From positions 63,187 to 127,186 of the forward strand of contig NZ_LMDV01000008.1 of NCBI RefSeq assembly GCF_001425175.1: 64,000 nt of DNA, in the 5' to 3' direction. The notes beneath the pieces were generated by a model. The model did no database searches, was not told the DNA's origin, and saw only the letters and a program-made list of their open reading frames with translations. Both the position numbers and the translations under genes were made by a program. How positions within the stretch are numbered: position 1 is the stretch's first letter; the number at the start of each line of letters is the position of its first letter. The DNA comes from Nocardioides sp. Root1257. GTDB taxonomy: Bacteria; Actinomycetota; Actinomycetes; Propionibacteriales; Nocardioidaceae. Positions 23,033 to 31,710 of this stretch are shown in pieces.

Positions 23033-23683
23033 ATGACGATCGAGTGGGTGGCGTCCCGCGACGCCGAGGTGACCTATCCCGCGGCACCGTGGGACATGGT
23101 CGGCCAGCTGTGGCTGTCGATCTTCAACCTGCGGGAGTCCGTCGACAGCCCCGCCGGGATCCGGCCGGCCGGCACGTACGGCGCCGCCTTCGTCTCCTAC
23201 GAGCAGGGCAGCCCGCTGACCTACTCCGAGCTCCTCGTCGCCCGCCTGGTCGACGCCGGCACGTACGGCCGGTGCGTGTCGATCACCGACATCTGGGTCG
23301 ACTCCCCCGCCTCGGTCGCCGGCGGGCGCGAGCTGTGGGCGATCCCGAAGGGCCTCTGCGACTTCGACCTCGACTCCAGCCACCGAGGTCCGCTCTCCTC
23401 GACCACCTGGTCCGCCTCGGCCGGCCGCCGACCGATCGCCAGCGCGTCGTTCACCGACGTGAGCCGGGCGATGTTCCGCATCCCGTTCAAGGGCACCACC
23501 TGGCAGCCCGGCATCGAGGACACCGACGGCGAGGAGCGCACCGCCGTGCTCCAGGGGTCGTCCAAGACGCTCCCGTGCCGCGGGCGCTGGGACTTCGCGG
23601 CCGACGGTCCCCTCGGCTGGATGCGCGGCGCCCGGCAGTTCGCGTCGTTCCGCCAGGCCGACTTCACGATGTCCTTCGGCTGA
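23033..23683 (+). CDS. Acetoacetate decarboxylase-like (ADC family) protein
   Basis: 216 residues of the ADC fold (beta-cone) family, recognisable from the spacing of TYGAAFVSYEQ, VSITDIWVDSPAS and ELWAIPKGL. Lys at residue 106 in AIPKGL may correspond to the Schiff-base lysine, but ADC-like proteins often have other lyase or hydratase roles, so substrate is not assigned. ATG 23033 has AGGA 8 nt upstream. Divergent from the sulfatase operon with the operator-like palindrome between. Confidence 0.75.
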   Translation: MTIEWVASRDAEVTYPAAPWDMVGQLWLSIFNLRESVDSPAGIRPAGTYGAAFVSYEQGSPLTYSELLVARLVDAGTYGRCVSITDIWVDSPASVAGGRELWAIPKGLCDFDLDSSHRGPLSSTTWSASAGRRPIASASFTDVSRAMFRIPFKGTTWQPGIEDTDGEERTAVLQGSSKTLPCRGRWDFAADGPLGWMRGARQFASFRQADFTMSFG

Positions 23684-23700
23684 GTGTCGTTCGGCTAGTC

Positions 23701-24105
23701 GTGGTCCTCCGCATCGAGCCCGACGCAGACGTCGTACGCCGGATCGCCGCGATCGCGACCCGCCTGCCCGAGGTCGTCGAGGAGGACGCCTGGACCGGCG
23801 TGCGCTGGCGGGTGCGGACGCACACGTTCGCGCACGTGATGGTCGCCCAGGAGGGCTACGAGTCGGCCTACCGCGACATCACCGGCGACCCGGAGACACG
23901 CACCGTGCTCACCTTCCGCGCGAGCGGCGACGAGCTGCTCGCGCTGACCCATGCGGGCCTGCCGTTCTACAAGCCGCCGTGGTCGCCGACCATCGTCGGC
24001 ATGGTCGTCGACGACGACACCGACTGGGCGGAGGTGGCTGAGCTGGTCACCGAGTCCTACCGCTTCCAGGCACCGCAGAAGCTGGTGCGCCTGCTCGACA
24101 CCTAG
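23701..24105 (+). CDS. MmcQ/YjbR-like protein
   Basis: 134 residues beginning at GTG 23701 (VVLRIEPDADVV). The layout matches MmcQ/YjbR (DUF419-like) DNA-binding-fold proteins: ATRLPEVVEEDAWTGVRW, HVMVAQ, then PFYKPPWSPTIVGMVV and DTDWAEVAELVTESYR. Function in the family is unclear. It ends on the same bases as the convergent SDR gene (stop codons overlap at 24103-24104). An imperfect 12-15 bp duplication (TCCTTCGGCTGA/TCGTTCGGCTAG) precedes the start. Confidence 0.7.
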   Translation: MVLRIEPDADVVRRIAAIATRLPEVVEEDAWTGVRWRVRTHTFAHVMVAQEGYESAYRDITGDPETRTVLTFRASGDELLALTHAGLPFYKPPWSPTIVGMVVDDDTDWAEVAELVTESYRFQAPQKLVRLLDT

Positions 24106-24779
24106 CCTCCGGGCCGGACGGTCAGGTCGGGGATCGTGGCGTCGCGCGGCAGGTCGAGCACGTGCAGGATCGCGTCGGCGACGGTCTCCGGACGGATCCA
24201 CGCCGCGGCGTCGTACGCCTTGCCCTCCTGCTCGTGCACCTTCTCCTGCATCGGGGTGGCGGTGCGGCCCGGGTAGACGGTCGTGACGCGCACGCCCGTG
24301 TCGACCTCCTCACCGCGCAGCGAGTCGGCCAGGGCACGCAGGCCGTGCTTGGAGGCGGCGTACGCCGACCACTGTGGGTGCGCCGTGAGGCCGGCGCCGG
24401 AGTTCACGAAGACCACCGTGCCGCGGCCGTGCCGCAGCGCGGGCAGCGCGACCCGGGTCAGGGTCGCCGGCGCGACCAGGTTGACCCGCAGCTGGGTGGC
24501 CCAGTCGTCCACGGAGAGCTCCGAGACCGGGCCGAGCTCCACGACGCCAGCGGCGTGCACGACCGAGTCGAGCGTCTCCGGGAGGGTCAGGGACTCGACG
24601 GACTCCGGCCGGGCGAGATCGGCGACGAGCACCTCGGCGCCCGGCAGGTCGGCGGCCAGCTCCTCGGCGCGCTCCTCGGACCGGGCGATGACGACGACCT
24701 CGTCGCCGCGCTCGAGCAGGCGGTGCGCGAGCACGGCGCCGATGCCCGAGCCCGCCCCCGTGACGAGATGGGTGGCCAT
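24102..24779 (-). CDS. Short-chain dehydrogenase/reductase
   Basis: 225 residues of classical SDR type. The cofactor loop is TGAGSGIG (7-14), HAAGV near 75-79, catalytic Ser about 127 (NSGAG), Tyr140 and Lys144 (YAASK). Small size and Ala/Arg at position 33 favour NADP(H), but the substrate is unknown. It shares one base with the upstream oxidoreductase stop (TGATG), so the two are translationally coupled. Confidence 0.9.
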   Translation of the reverse strand: MATHLVTGAGSGIGAVLAHRLLERGDEVVVIARSEERAEELAADLPGAEVLVADLARPESVESLTLPETLDSVVHAAGVVELGPVSELSVDDWATQLRVNLVAPATLTRVALPALRHGRGTVVFVNSGAGLTAHPQWSAYAASKHGLRALADSLRGEEVDTGVRVTTVYPGRTATPMQEKVHEQEGKAYDAAAWIRPETVADAILHVLDLPRDATIPDLTVRPGG

Positions 24780-25747
24780 CAGAGCGTGAACACGATCTTG
24801 CCGAACTGCTCGCCGCCGAGCATCGCCGCGAAGCCGTCGCGCGCCTCGGTCATCGGCAGGGTCCGGTCGATCAGCGGCCGGGCGCCGGTGGCGTCGAGCA
24901 TGGACACCAGGCCGGCGAGCTCGTCGCTGGTGCCCATCGTCGAGCCGATGACGCTGAGCTGGAGGAAGAAGATGCGGGTCAGCTCGGCGTCGTCGAGGTT
25001 CGGCCCGGACGTCGTGCCCGACGTGATGATCCGGCCGCCGGGACGCAGCGCCCGGATGGAGTGCGACCAGGTGGCACGACCGACGGTCTCGATCACGGCG
25101 TCGACCTTCACCGGCAGCCGGGCGCCGGACTCGAAGGCGTCGTGCGCACCGAGCTCGAGCGCCCGCGCCCGCTTCGCCTCGTCGCGGCTGGTGACCAGCA
25201 CCCGCAGGCCGGCGGCCCGCCCGAGCACGATCGCCGCGGTCGCGACGCCACCGCCGGCACCCTGGACGAGCACGGTCTCCCCTGCGCGCAGCTCGCCGCG
25301 CGTGAAGAGCATCCGGTACGCCGTGAGCCACGCGGTCGGCAGGCAGGCCGCCTCGGCGAAGGAGAGCGACGCCGGCTTCGGGACCACGTTGCGGCGAGGC
25401 ACGGCGACCTTGTCGGCGAACGTGCCCTGGTAGCGCTCCGAGAGCAGCGACCGCTTCGGGTCCAGCGTCTCGTCCCCCGTCCACGACGGGTCGCTGATCA
25501 CCGCGTGCACGACGACCTCGTTGCCGTCCTCGTCGAGACCGGCGGCGTCGCAGCCGAGGATCATCGGCAGGGCCTCCTCCCGGAGGCCGACGCCGCGCAG
25601 CGAGAACAGGTCGTGGTGGTTGAGCGACGCAGCCTTCACGCTCACGGTGGTCCACCCGTCGGGGACGTCCGGGTCGGGCCGCTCACCCACCTGGAGCGCG
25701 GTGAGCGGGTCGTCCTTCGAGAACTGGTCGGCGTAGACGGCGAACAT
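24779..25747 (-). CDS. Zinc-free alcohol dehydrogenase/quinone oxidoreductase (MDR family)
   Basis: 322 residues with an N-terminal GroES-like domain (about 1-125), a nucleotide-binding domain with VQGAGGGVATAA, and SGTTSGP in place of the structural zinc region. The Cys ligands of the catalytic zinc are absent; it resembles NADPH quinone/enone reductases. It is the first gene of a two-gene unit with the SDR and lies 20 bp from the malic enzyme stop on the same strand. Confidence 0.87.
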   Translation of the reverse strand: MFAVYADQFSKDDPLTALQVGERPDPDVPDGWTTVSVKAASLNHHDLFSLRGVGLREEALPMILGCDAAGLDEDGNEVVVHAVISDPSWTGDETLDPKRSLLSERYQGTFADKVAVPRRNVVPKPASLSFAEAACLPTAWLTAYRMLFTRGELRAGETVLVQGAGGGVATAAIVLGRAAGLRVLVTSRDEAKRARALELGAHDAFESGARLPVKVDAVIETVGRATWSHSIRALRPGGRIITSGTTSGPNLDDAELTRIFFLQLSVIGSTMGTSDELAGLVSMLDATGARPLIDRTLPMTEARDGFAAMLGGEQFGKIVFTL

Positions 25748-25767
25748 CCCTCGAACCTACCGAGGAC

Positions 25768-26943
25768 CTATCGGCGAGCGACACCGTCCCGGCGTGCGGC
25801 ATCCGCCACAGCGCTCGCCACCGCCGGCCCGACGCGCGGGTCGAACGGCGACGGGATGACGTACTCCTCGGTGAGGGCGTCGCCGACCAGCCCCGCGATC
25901 GCCTCGGCCGCCGCCAGCTTCATCCCCTCGGTGATCGAGGTGGCGTGCGCGTCGAACGCACCCCGGAAGATGCCGGGGAAGGCGAGCACGTTGTTGATCT
26001 GGTTGGGGAAGTCCGAGCGGCCGGTGGCGACGACCCGGGCGTGGCGGTGCGCGACGTCCGGGTGCACCTCGGGGTTCGGGTTGGCCATCGCGAAGATGAT
26101 CGCGTCCGGGGCCATCCGCGCGACGTCCTCCTCCGGGACGTTGCCGCCGGAGACGCCCAGGTAGGCGTCGGCGCCGTCCAGCACGTCGGCGAGCGTGCCC
26201 GTGCGACCCGTCCGGTCGGCCGTCAGCTCGGCCAGCTCGCGCTTGACCGGGGTCAGGTCGTTGCGCCCGGAGTGCACGACGCCCTTGCGGTCGGTGACCG
26301 CGAGGTCCTTGATGCCCGCCTCGAGCAGGATCTTGGCGATCGCGACACCGGCCGCACCGGCGCCCGAGATGACGACCCGGGTCGACTCCGGGTTGCGGCC
26401 GGTCAGCGCGAGCGCGTTCTTCAGTGCGGCGAGCGCGACGACGGCCGTCCCGTGCTGGTCGTCGTGGAAGACCGGGATGTCGAGGAGCTCCTTGAGGCGG
26501 TCCTCGATCTCGAAGCAGCGAGGCGCGGAGATGTCCTCGAGGTTGATGCCGCCGAAGCTGGGCGCGAGGCGGACGACCGTCTCGATGATCTCCTCGACGT
26601 CGGTCGTCGCCAGGCAGATCGGCACGCCGTCGACGCCGCCGAACTGCTTGAACAGCACGGCCTTGCCCTCCATCACCGGCATCGCCGCGGCCGGGCCGAT
26701 GTCGCCCAGGCCCAGGACTGCGGTGCCGTCGGTCACGACGGCGACGGTGTTGGGGACCCAGGTGTAGTGCTGGGTCATCGACGGGTCCTCGGCGATCGCC
26801 TCGCAGACCCGGGCGACGCCCGGGGTGTAGGCGAGCGAGAGGTCGTCGGCGCCGGACAGCGCGACCGTCGCGCGTACCTCCATCTTGCCGCCCACGTGCA
26901 GGTCGAAGACCGGGTCGCCGGAGAAGGGGTGCGAAGCAGACAT
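25768..26943 (-). CDS. Malic enzyme (NAD(P)-dependent, short form)
   Basis: 391 residues, the compact bacterial form without a phosphotransacetylase tail. Converts malate to pyruvate and CO2. Conserved features are YTPGVARVC (active-site Tyr region), EDISAPRCFEIE (metal-binding acidic residues), the HDDQHGTA motif and the GAGAAGVAIAK nucleotide loop. Standing alone upstream of a gap, it is probably followed in transcription by the MDR-SDR pair. Confidence 0.94.
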   Translation of the reverse strand: MSASHPFSGDPVFDLHVGGKMEVRATVALSGADDLSLAYTPGVARVCEAIAEDPSMTQHYTWVPNTVAVVTDGTAVLGLGDIGPAAAMPVMEGKAVLFKQFGGVDGVPICLATTDVEEIIETVVRLAPSFGGINLEDISAPRCFEIEDRLKELLDIPVFHDDQHGTAVVALAALKNALALTGRNPESTRVVISGAGAAGVAIAKILLEAGIKDLAVTDRKGVVHSGRNDLTPVKRELAELTADRTGRTGTLADVLDGADAYLGVSGGNVPEEDVARMAPDAIIFAMANPNPEVHPDVAHRHARVVATGRSDFPNQINNVLAFPGIFRGAFDAHATSITEGMKLAAAEAIAGLVGDALTEEYVIPSPFDPRVGPAVASAVADAARRDGVARR

Positions 26944-27075
26944 GGAGGAGCTTTCGATCGAGACGTGCGGGCAGGCAGCTTGACGTGCGGTGGGGTCCGG
27001 ATCGGAGCGCGGGGTGGTGCGCGAGTCGATCGACGGGCCTCGGGGGTTCTCCCTCTCCGCCAGTCTGGCACAGCC

Positions 27076-27390
27076 TCAGAAGCGGCGGGGTCGCGGCCAG
27101 ACCCTGGCCACGGTGACAGCGATCACGTCCGCGTCGGCGACCGGTCCACGGTGCCGGGAGTCGACGCCCTCGTCCGGGTTGTCGCTCAGCAGCCACCAGG
27201 CCGCCGAGCCCGTTCGCGTCGTACGACGCTCGGTGGCGCGCTTCACGGCGACGGTGCCGTCGGGGAGGCGGGCGACCACGAGGTCGCCCGGCACCACCGT
27301 CTGCCGGTAGGCGACGAGCAGCCGGTCGCCGTCCTGGAGGGTCGGGGTCATCGATCGCCCAGTGACCAGGGCGAATCCCCACCGCGACAT
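27076..27390 (-). CDS. sodX: Nickel superoxide dismutase maturation protease
   Basis: 104 residues of the S24/S26 serine protease type: catalytic Ser13 in GRSMTP and Lys50 in VAVKRAT. This is the short single-domain form found next to sodN in actinomycetes, where it is thought to remove the leader from the nickel SOD so that its N-terminal nickel hook is exposed. It is divergent from sodN with 57 bp between starts. Confidence 0.9.
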   Translation of the reverse strand: MSRWGFALVTGRSMTPTLQDGDRLLVAYRQTVVPGDLVVARLPDGTVAVKRATERRTTRTGSAAWWLLSDNPDEGVDSRHRGPVADADVIAVTVARVWPRPRRF

Positions 27391-27447
27391 ACGGGTAGTG
27401 TCGCAGTGCTAGCCCCAGACAACCGAAGAGAAGACGAGAGGACCCGC

Positions 27448-27849
27448 ATGTTCGCGAAGCTGTTCGCCCCCACTCTCGAGGTATCCGCTCACTGCGACCT
27501 CCCCTGCGGCGTCTACGACCCCGCGCAGGCCCGCATCGAGGCCGAGTCGATCAAGGCGATCATCGCCAAGGTCGCCGACAACGACGACCCCGACTTCCGC
27601 ACCCGGGCGATCCTGATCAAGGAGCAGCGCTCCGAGCTGGTCAAGCACCACCTCTGGGTGCTGTGGACCGACTACTTCAAGCCCCCGCACTTCGAGAAGT
27701 ACCCGCAGCTGCACACCCTCGTCAACGAGGCGACGAAGCTCGCGGGCGCCAGTGGCACCAAGGGCGAGCTGGACGCGGCCAAGGCCGACGAGCTGCTCGC
27801 CAAGATCGACGAGATCGCTGAGATCTTCTGGGAGACCAAGAAGGCCTGA
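27448..27849 (+). CDS. sodN: Nickel superoxide dismutase
   Basis: Dismutates superoxide using nickel. 133 residues; the first 14 (MFAKLFAPTLEVSA) form the leader and cleavage would expose His15-Cys16-Asp-Leu-Pro-Cys20, the nickel hook HCDLPCGVYDP. The remainder is the four-helix domain, ending FWETKK. ATG 27448 has GAGAGGA 6 nt upstream. Paired with sodX. In streptomycetes sodN is nickel-controlled by Nur; I do not see a clear Nur box in the short intergenic region. Confidence 0.97.
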   Translation: MFAKLFAPTLEVSAHCDLPCGVYDPAQARIEAESIKAIIAKVADNDDPDFRTRAILIKEQRSELVKHHLWVLWTDYFKPPHFEKYPQLHTLVNEATKLAGASGTKGELDAAKADELLAKIDEIAEIFWETKKA

Positions 27850-27886
27850 GCTCGCTCAGCCCTTCTAGGGCGGCACTCCAGACCGA

Positions 27887-27912
27887 GTTAGTGGGACCAG
27901 TTCCCCGGGTAC
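27887..27912 (+). promoter_or_regulatory. Candidate SigB/SigF-type promoter (GTTA-N16-GGGTAC)
   Basis: The -35 GTTA (27887-27890) and -10 GGGTAC (27907-27912) with a 16-bp spacer resemble the stress sigma factor consensus of actinomycetes (GTTT-N15-17-GGGTAT type). It lies about 80 bp upstream of the anti-sigma/sigma pair, so SigF-type autoregulation is plausible. It overlaps the hairpin at 27893-27935. Confidence 0.45.
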
Positions 27913-27935
27913 GAACACCCGCGGGGACTGGTCCC
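27893..27935 (+). terminator. Hairpin downstream of sodN
   Basis: GGGACCAGTTCCCC pairs with GGGGACTGGTCCC (one bulge) across a loop of about 15 nt. It lies 44 nt past the sodN stop and probably ends sodN transcription. No U run follows, so a different role in the leader of the next gene is possible. Confidence 0.5.
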
Positions 27936-27992
27936 GCTACTGTTTCCGGACCGGTCTCGGACCCCCACCAGACCCGAGCACAAGGACGACAC

Positions 27993-28418
27993 ATGGCATC
28001 GATCGGCGCGACTTCCGGCCCGAGCGCGAGCGAGGAGGCCAGCAAGGCGGACGTCGAGCTGCGCGTGCCCGCTGACCGGGCCTACGCGTCCGTGCTCCGT
28101 ACGACGACAGCCGGCCTGGCCGCACGCCTGGACTTCCCGATCGACGACATCGAGGACCTGCGGATCGCCGTCGGCGAGGCGTGCGCGATGGTCCTCGGCG
28201 AGGCGGTGGCCGGCACCGACCTGGTGTGCCGCTTCTACCAGCAGCCCGGGGAGCTCACGGTGAGCGTCACCGGCACCGTCGACGGCGCCATCGAGCCCGA
28301 CGAGGACAGCTTCGCCTGGCAGGTCCTCACGACGCTCGCGACCAGCGCCCGCGCCGACTCGAGCGACTCGACGTTCACCGTCTCCCTGTCCATGGCGTCC
28401 TCGGTGGGGGGACCGTGA
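27993..28418 (+). CDS. Anti-sigma factor kinase-like protein (RsbW/UsfX type)
   Basis: 141 residues resembling the HATPase-like anti-sigma factors of the RsbW/SpoIIAB group: LRIAVGEACAMVLGEAV carries the N-box-like helix and the rest follows the expected alternation. ATP-binding G boxes are degenerate, as in many actinobacterial UsfX proteins. It immediately precedes a SigB/F-type sigma factor (15 nt) and should hold it inactive until stress. ATG 27993 has AAGGA upstream. Confidence 0.8.
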   Translation: MASIGATSGPSASEEASKADVELRVPADRAYASVLRTTTAGLAARLDFPIDDIEDLRIAVGEACAMVLGEAVAGTDLVCRFYQQPGELTVSVTGTVDGAIEPDEDSFAWQVLTTLATSARADSSDSTFTVSLSMASSVGGP

Positions 28419-28433
28419 CGTCGCTCCAGGAGC

Positions 28434-29249
28434 ATGGTCACTGACATGACGGTCTCGGACGACGGGCTGGAAGACTCCCTCACCGGGATCGACCTGACCC
28501 GACACCGCAGCGCCCAGCTGTTCGTCGCGCTCCGCGACGAGGAGGCGTCCGAGGCGAGCCGCGCCGCAGCGCGCGAGAGCCTGGTGCACCTCCACCTGCC
28601 GCTCGTCGAGCACTGCGCCCGCCGGTTCCGCAACCGCGGCGAGCCGCTCGAGGACCTCGTCCAGGTCGGCACCATCGGCCTGATCAAGTCGGTCGACCGC
28701 TTCGACACCGACCGCGGCGTCGAGTTCTCGACCTACGCGACGCCGACGATCATCGGTGAGATCAAGCGCTACTTCCGCGACAAGGGCTGGGCGATCCGGG
28801 TGCCGCGGCGGCTCCAGGAGCTGCGCATGCAGATCGGTACGGCGAGCGCGGAGCTCACCCAGAGCCTGGGCCGCTCCCCCACGCCGCGCGAGCTCGCCGA
28901 GGCGATCGGCTGCACCGTCGAGGAGATCGTCGAGGGCATCGAGTCGAGCAACGCCTACTCCACGCTGTCGCTCGACGCGAGCGACGACAGCGACGACGGC
29001 GCCGCCACCATGCTGGACGCGATCGGGGTCGACGACGAGGGCCTCGAGCACGTCGAGATCCGCGAGTCGATCAAGCCGCTGCTGGACCGCCTGGCACCGC
29101 GCGAGAAGAAGATCCTGCTCCTGCGCTTCTTCAAGAACATGACGCAGTCGCAGATCGCCGAGGAGATCGGCGTCTCCCAGATGCACGTCTCCCGACTGCT
29201 CAACCGGACTCTCGAGCAGCTCCGCACCTCGCTCGAGGAGCAGAGCTAG
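28434..29249 (+). CDS. Stress/developmental sigma factor (SigB/SigF/SigG type)
   Basis: 271 residues with sigma region 2 (DLVQVGTIGLIKSVDRFDTDRGVEFSTYA), region 3 (GRSPTPRELAEAIG) and region 4 with helix-turn-helix TQSQIAEEIGVSQMHVSRLL. No region 1.1. It binds core RNA polymerase for general-stress genes. The start could be ATG 28434 or ATG 28446 (MTVSDDG); AGGAG lies too near the first and rather far from the second. Paired with the anti-sigma gene upstream; a candidate own-type promoter is at 27887. Confidence 0.92.
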   Translation: MVTDMTVSDDGLEDSLTGIDLTRHRSAQLFVALRDEEASEASRAAARESLVHLHLPLVEHCARRFRNRGEPLEDLVQVGTIGLIKSVDRFDTDRGVEFSTYATPTIIGEIKRYFRDKGWAIRVPRRLQELRMQIGTASAELTQSLGRSPTPRELAEAIGCTVEEIVEGIESSNAYSTLSLDASDDSDDGAATMLDAIGVDDEGLEHVEIRESIKPLLDRLAPREKKILLLRFFKNMTQSQIAEEIGVSQMHVSRLLNRTLEQLRTSLEEQS

Positions 29250-29276
29250 CGGTCTCTCCCGGTCAGTCCGGGACCG
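29250..29276. terminator. Short hairpin between convergent genes
   Basis: TCCCGG (29257-29262) pairs with CCGGGA (29268-29273), with an outer CGG/CCG. It straddles the stop of the minus-strand membrane protein and follows the sigma factor stop, so it could terminate both directions. The stem is short. Confidence 0.4.
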
Positions 29277-29670
29277 AGTTCTGCTCGCCGTCGTCGGCGA
29301 GCGCGGCCAGGCTGGCGGGGTGGATGACGCCGACCAGCACGAGCGCGGCGACCACGGCGATGGCGACGGCCACCCCGGTGGTGTCGCCGCCGCGGAAGCT
29401 CCACGCCACGCCGAGGCCGATCAGCTGCGTCAGCACCACCGGGCTCCGCGCCCAGGACTGCCCGCGGACCAGCGACCAGGCGCAGAGCAGCAGCCCCGCG
29501 CCGTACGCCGCGAAGAAGATGCTCGTGGTCGCACCCATGGCGACCCGGTCGGCGTCGAGGTTGGCGACCTCCAGGACGGCGAACGCGAGGAGCAGCAGTC
29601 CCTCGACGGCGACCAGCGACGCGGCGACGATCAGCGGCGCCGGGCGGTTGGGGGACGGGCGTAGGCTCAC
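29263..29670 (-). CDS. Small integral membrane protein
   Basis: 135 residues with four predicted TM helices (about 11-33, 44-66, 74-94, 98-118), starting GTG 29670 (VSLRPSPN). I do not recognise a named family; similar four-helix proteins of this length are common in actinomycetes. Convergent with the sigma factor. Confidence 0.72.
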   Translation of the reverse strand: MSLRPSPNRPAPLIVAASLVAVEGLLLLAFAVLEVANLDADRVAMGATTSIFFAAYGAGLLLCAWSLVRGQSWARSPVVLTQLIGLGVAWSFRGGDTTGVAVAIAVVAALVLVGVIHPASLAALADDGEQNSVPD

Positions 29671-29891
29671 CCGTGCAGCCTAGAAGAGCCTGGCAACGAC
29701 CCCGACGGCAGCCGCCCGCACCACGCGGCTGTGACGGACAAGACCATGTCAAGGGGTTGTTTAACGGTCAAAATGTTGCCAGTCTTGACGCAGTGCTCGA
29801 CGACGAGCCGGTTTCGTCATGCCCATGGTGCTGACGGCCGCTACCCACTGTCGACCTCCCCTGATCATCGATGAAAGAAGGCCCCCGAGCC

Positions 29892-30143
29892 ATGGATTGG
29901 CGCCACCGTTCTGCGTGCCTCGACGAGGATCCGGAACTGTTCTTCCCGATCGGCAACACCGGTCCGGCCATCCTCCAGATCGAGGAGGCCAAGCAGGTGT
30001 GCCGACGCTGCGAGGTGCGCGAGCAGTGCCTCGCGTGGGCGCTGGAGGCCGGACAGGACCACGGCGTGTGGGGTGGCCTGAGCGAGGACGAGCGGCGCGC
30101 CCTGAAGCGCCGCAACGCCCGCGCCCGCGTGCGCACGGCCTGA
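29892..30143 (+). CDS. wblE: WhiB-family iron-sulfur regulator (WblE/WhiB1 type)
   Basis: 83 residues with the four cluster cysteines Cys9, Cys37, Cys40 and Cys46 (CX27CXXCX5C), the G[V/I]WGG turn (GVWGGLSEDERR) and a basic C-terminus (LKRRNARARVR). The start MDWRHRSAC and GVWGG region are very like Streptomyces WblE/mycobacterial WhiB1. Binds a 4Fe-4S cluster and acts with the principal sigma factor. The upstream region is unusually AT-rich for this genome (about 29755-29790), consistent with a strong promoter. Confidence 0.92.
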   Translation: MDWRHRSACLDEDPELFFPIGNTGPAILQIEEAKQVCRRCEVREQCLAWALEAGQDHGVWGGLSEDERRALKRRNARARVRTA

Positions 30144-30167
30144 GGGACCGACTACCTGAAGGACCGA

Positions 30168-31643
30168 CTACTCGACCGGTAGGTCGAGCGCTGCCCGCGT
30201 GCCCGCACCGTCGGGCCGGGGTCCCAGCTCCAGCTGGCCGCCGAGCTCGGACTCGACGAGCGTCCGCACGATCGACAGGCCCAGGCTGCTCGAGTCGTCC
30301 AGGTCGAAGCCGTCCGGGAGGCCGCGCCCGTCGTCGTCCACGGTGACGTGCAGGCGACCGACGAGCCGCTGCGCGCTGAGCACGATCTGGCCGCTCAGGT
30401 CGGCGACGTCGGGGTCGTAGCCGTGCTCCACGGCGTTCTGGAGCAGCTCGGTCAGCACCATCGCCAGCGCTGTCGCCGACTCGGAGGGCAGCACGCCGAA
30501 GGTGCCGGTACGTCGGACCCGCACGCGGCTCCCGAGCGCGCTCACGTCGGTCACCATCCGGCCGAGCGGGTCGATGATGTCGTCGAAGTCCACCTGCTCC
30601 TCGACCGCCTGGCTGAGGATCTCGTGGACGATGGCGATCGACCCGACCCGGCGCACCGCCTCCTCCAGGGCGAGCCGGGCCGACTCGTTGTCCATCCGGC
30701 GGGCCTGGAGCCGCAGCAGCGCGGCCACGGTCTGGAGGTTGTTCTTCACCCGGTGGTGGATCTCGCGGATCGTGGCGTCCTTGGTGACCAGCTCGCGGTC
30801 GCGCCGGCGCAGGTCGGTGACGTCGCGGACGAGCACCAGCGCGCCGATGTGGTCGCCCTGCGGCCGCAGTGGGATGGCCCGCACGATCAGGGACACCCCG
30901 TCCGTGCCGATCTCGGTGTCGCGGTGGGCGCGGCCGCCGAGCACGGCACTGAGCGTCTCCTCGTCGGGCCGGCGCCGCGGTGGCACCAGCTCACGGGTCG
31001 TCTCCGCGAGGGACAGCCCGGTCAGGTCGCCGGAGAGCCCGAGCCGCCGGAAGACCGAGAGCCCGTTGGGGCTGGCGTAGACGACGCGGCCGGCCGCGTC
31101 GACGCGCAGGAACCCGTCGCCGACGCGCGGGGTGTCGGCGTGGTCGCTGCGCTGGCCGGACGCCGGGAAGTAGCCGTGGGCGATCATCTGCGTCAGGTCT
31201 GCGGCCGACTGCAGGTAGGACAGCTCCAGGCGGCTGGGGGTGCGTACGCCGAGCAGGTTGGTGTTGCGCGCGACCACCGCGATCACCCGGCCGGCGCGGC
31301 GCACCGGGATGGTCTCCACCCGCACCGGCACGTCGTCGCGCCACTCCGGGTCGCCCTCGCGGACCAGCCGCCCCTCGGCGTACGCCGCGTCGATCAGGGG
31401 CCGCCGGCCGACCGGGACGAAGGTGCCGATCACGTCGTCGATGTAGGCCGTCGGACCGGTCGTCGGCCGCATCTGCCCGGCCGCCCAGAACCCCTTGCCC
31501 TCCCGGTCGGGCAGCCACAGCACCAGGTCGGCGAAGGACAGGTCGGCGATGATCTGCCAGTCCGCCTGGAGCAGCTGGAGCCACGCGACGTCGTCCGCGT
31601 CGAGCTCCGTGTGGCTGCGCACCAGGTCAGTGAGGGAGGGCAC
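30168..31643 (-). CDS. pdtaS: PdtaS-type histidine kinase
   Basis: 491 residues, cytosolic. The N-terminal GAF_PdtaS-like domain (about 1-150) is followed by a PAS-like region (about 175-275), a HisKA_2 box with His296-His297 in EIHHRVKNNLQT and an HATPase with ELLQNAVEHGY and DDDGRGLPDGF. This family phosphorylates ANTAR response regulators (PdtaR) that act on RNA; no PdtaR gene is in the window. The GTG start at 31643 sits 7 nt downstream of TACCCT, so translation is probably leaderless. Confidence 0.9.
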   Translation of the reverse strand: MPSLTDLVRSHTELDADDVAWLQLLQADWQIIADLSFADLVLWLPDREGKGFWAAGQMRPTTGPTAYIDDVIGTFVPVGRRPLIDAAYAEGRLVREGDPEWRDDVPVRVETIPVRRAGRVIAVVARNTNLLGVRTPSRLELSYLQSAADLTQMIAHGYFPASGQRSDHADTPRVGDGFLRVDAAGRVVYASPNGLSVFRRLGLSGDLTGLSLAETTRELVPPRRRPDEETLSAVLGGRAHRDTEIGTDGVSLIVRAIPLRPQGDHIGALVLVRDVTDLRRRDRELVTKDATIREIHHRVKNNLQTVAALLRLQARRMDNESARLALEEAVRRVGSIAIVHEILSQAVEEQVDFDDIIDPLGRMVTDVSALGSRVRVRRTGTFGVLPSESATALAMVLTELLQNAVEHGYDPDVADLSGQIVLSAQRLVGRLHVTVDDDGRGLPDGFDLDDSSSLGLSIVRTLVESELGGQLELGPRPDGAGTRAALDLPVE

Positions 31644-31650
31644 GGTCGCA

Positions 31651-31656
31651 AGGGTA
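31651..31656 (-). promoter_or_regulatory. -10 box of pdtaS, leaderless start
   Basis: TACCCT on the minus strand ends 7 nt before the GTG at 31643, the spacing expected when transcription starts at the first codon. Confidence 0.5.
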
Positions 31657-31710
31657 GAACCGGCGGGACCGGCACTGGACGTCAGACCAGGCTTTGGCAG
31701 GATGGCCCCC

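Noticed and set aside
27421..27447. Search for a Nur (nickel) operator between sodX and sodN
   Set aside because: The 57-bp region contains no convincing inverted repeat; I could not support one.
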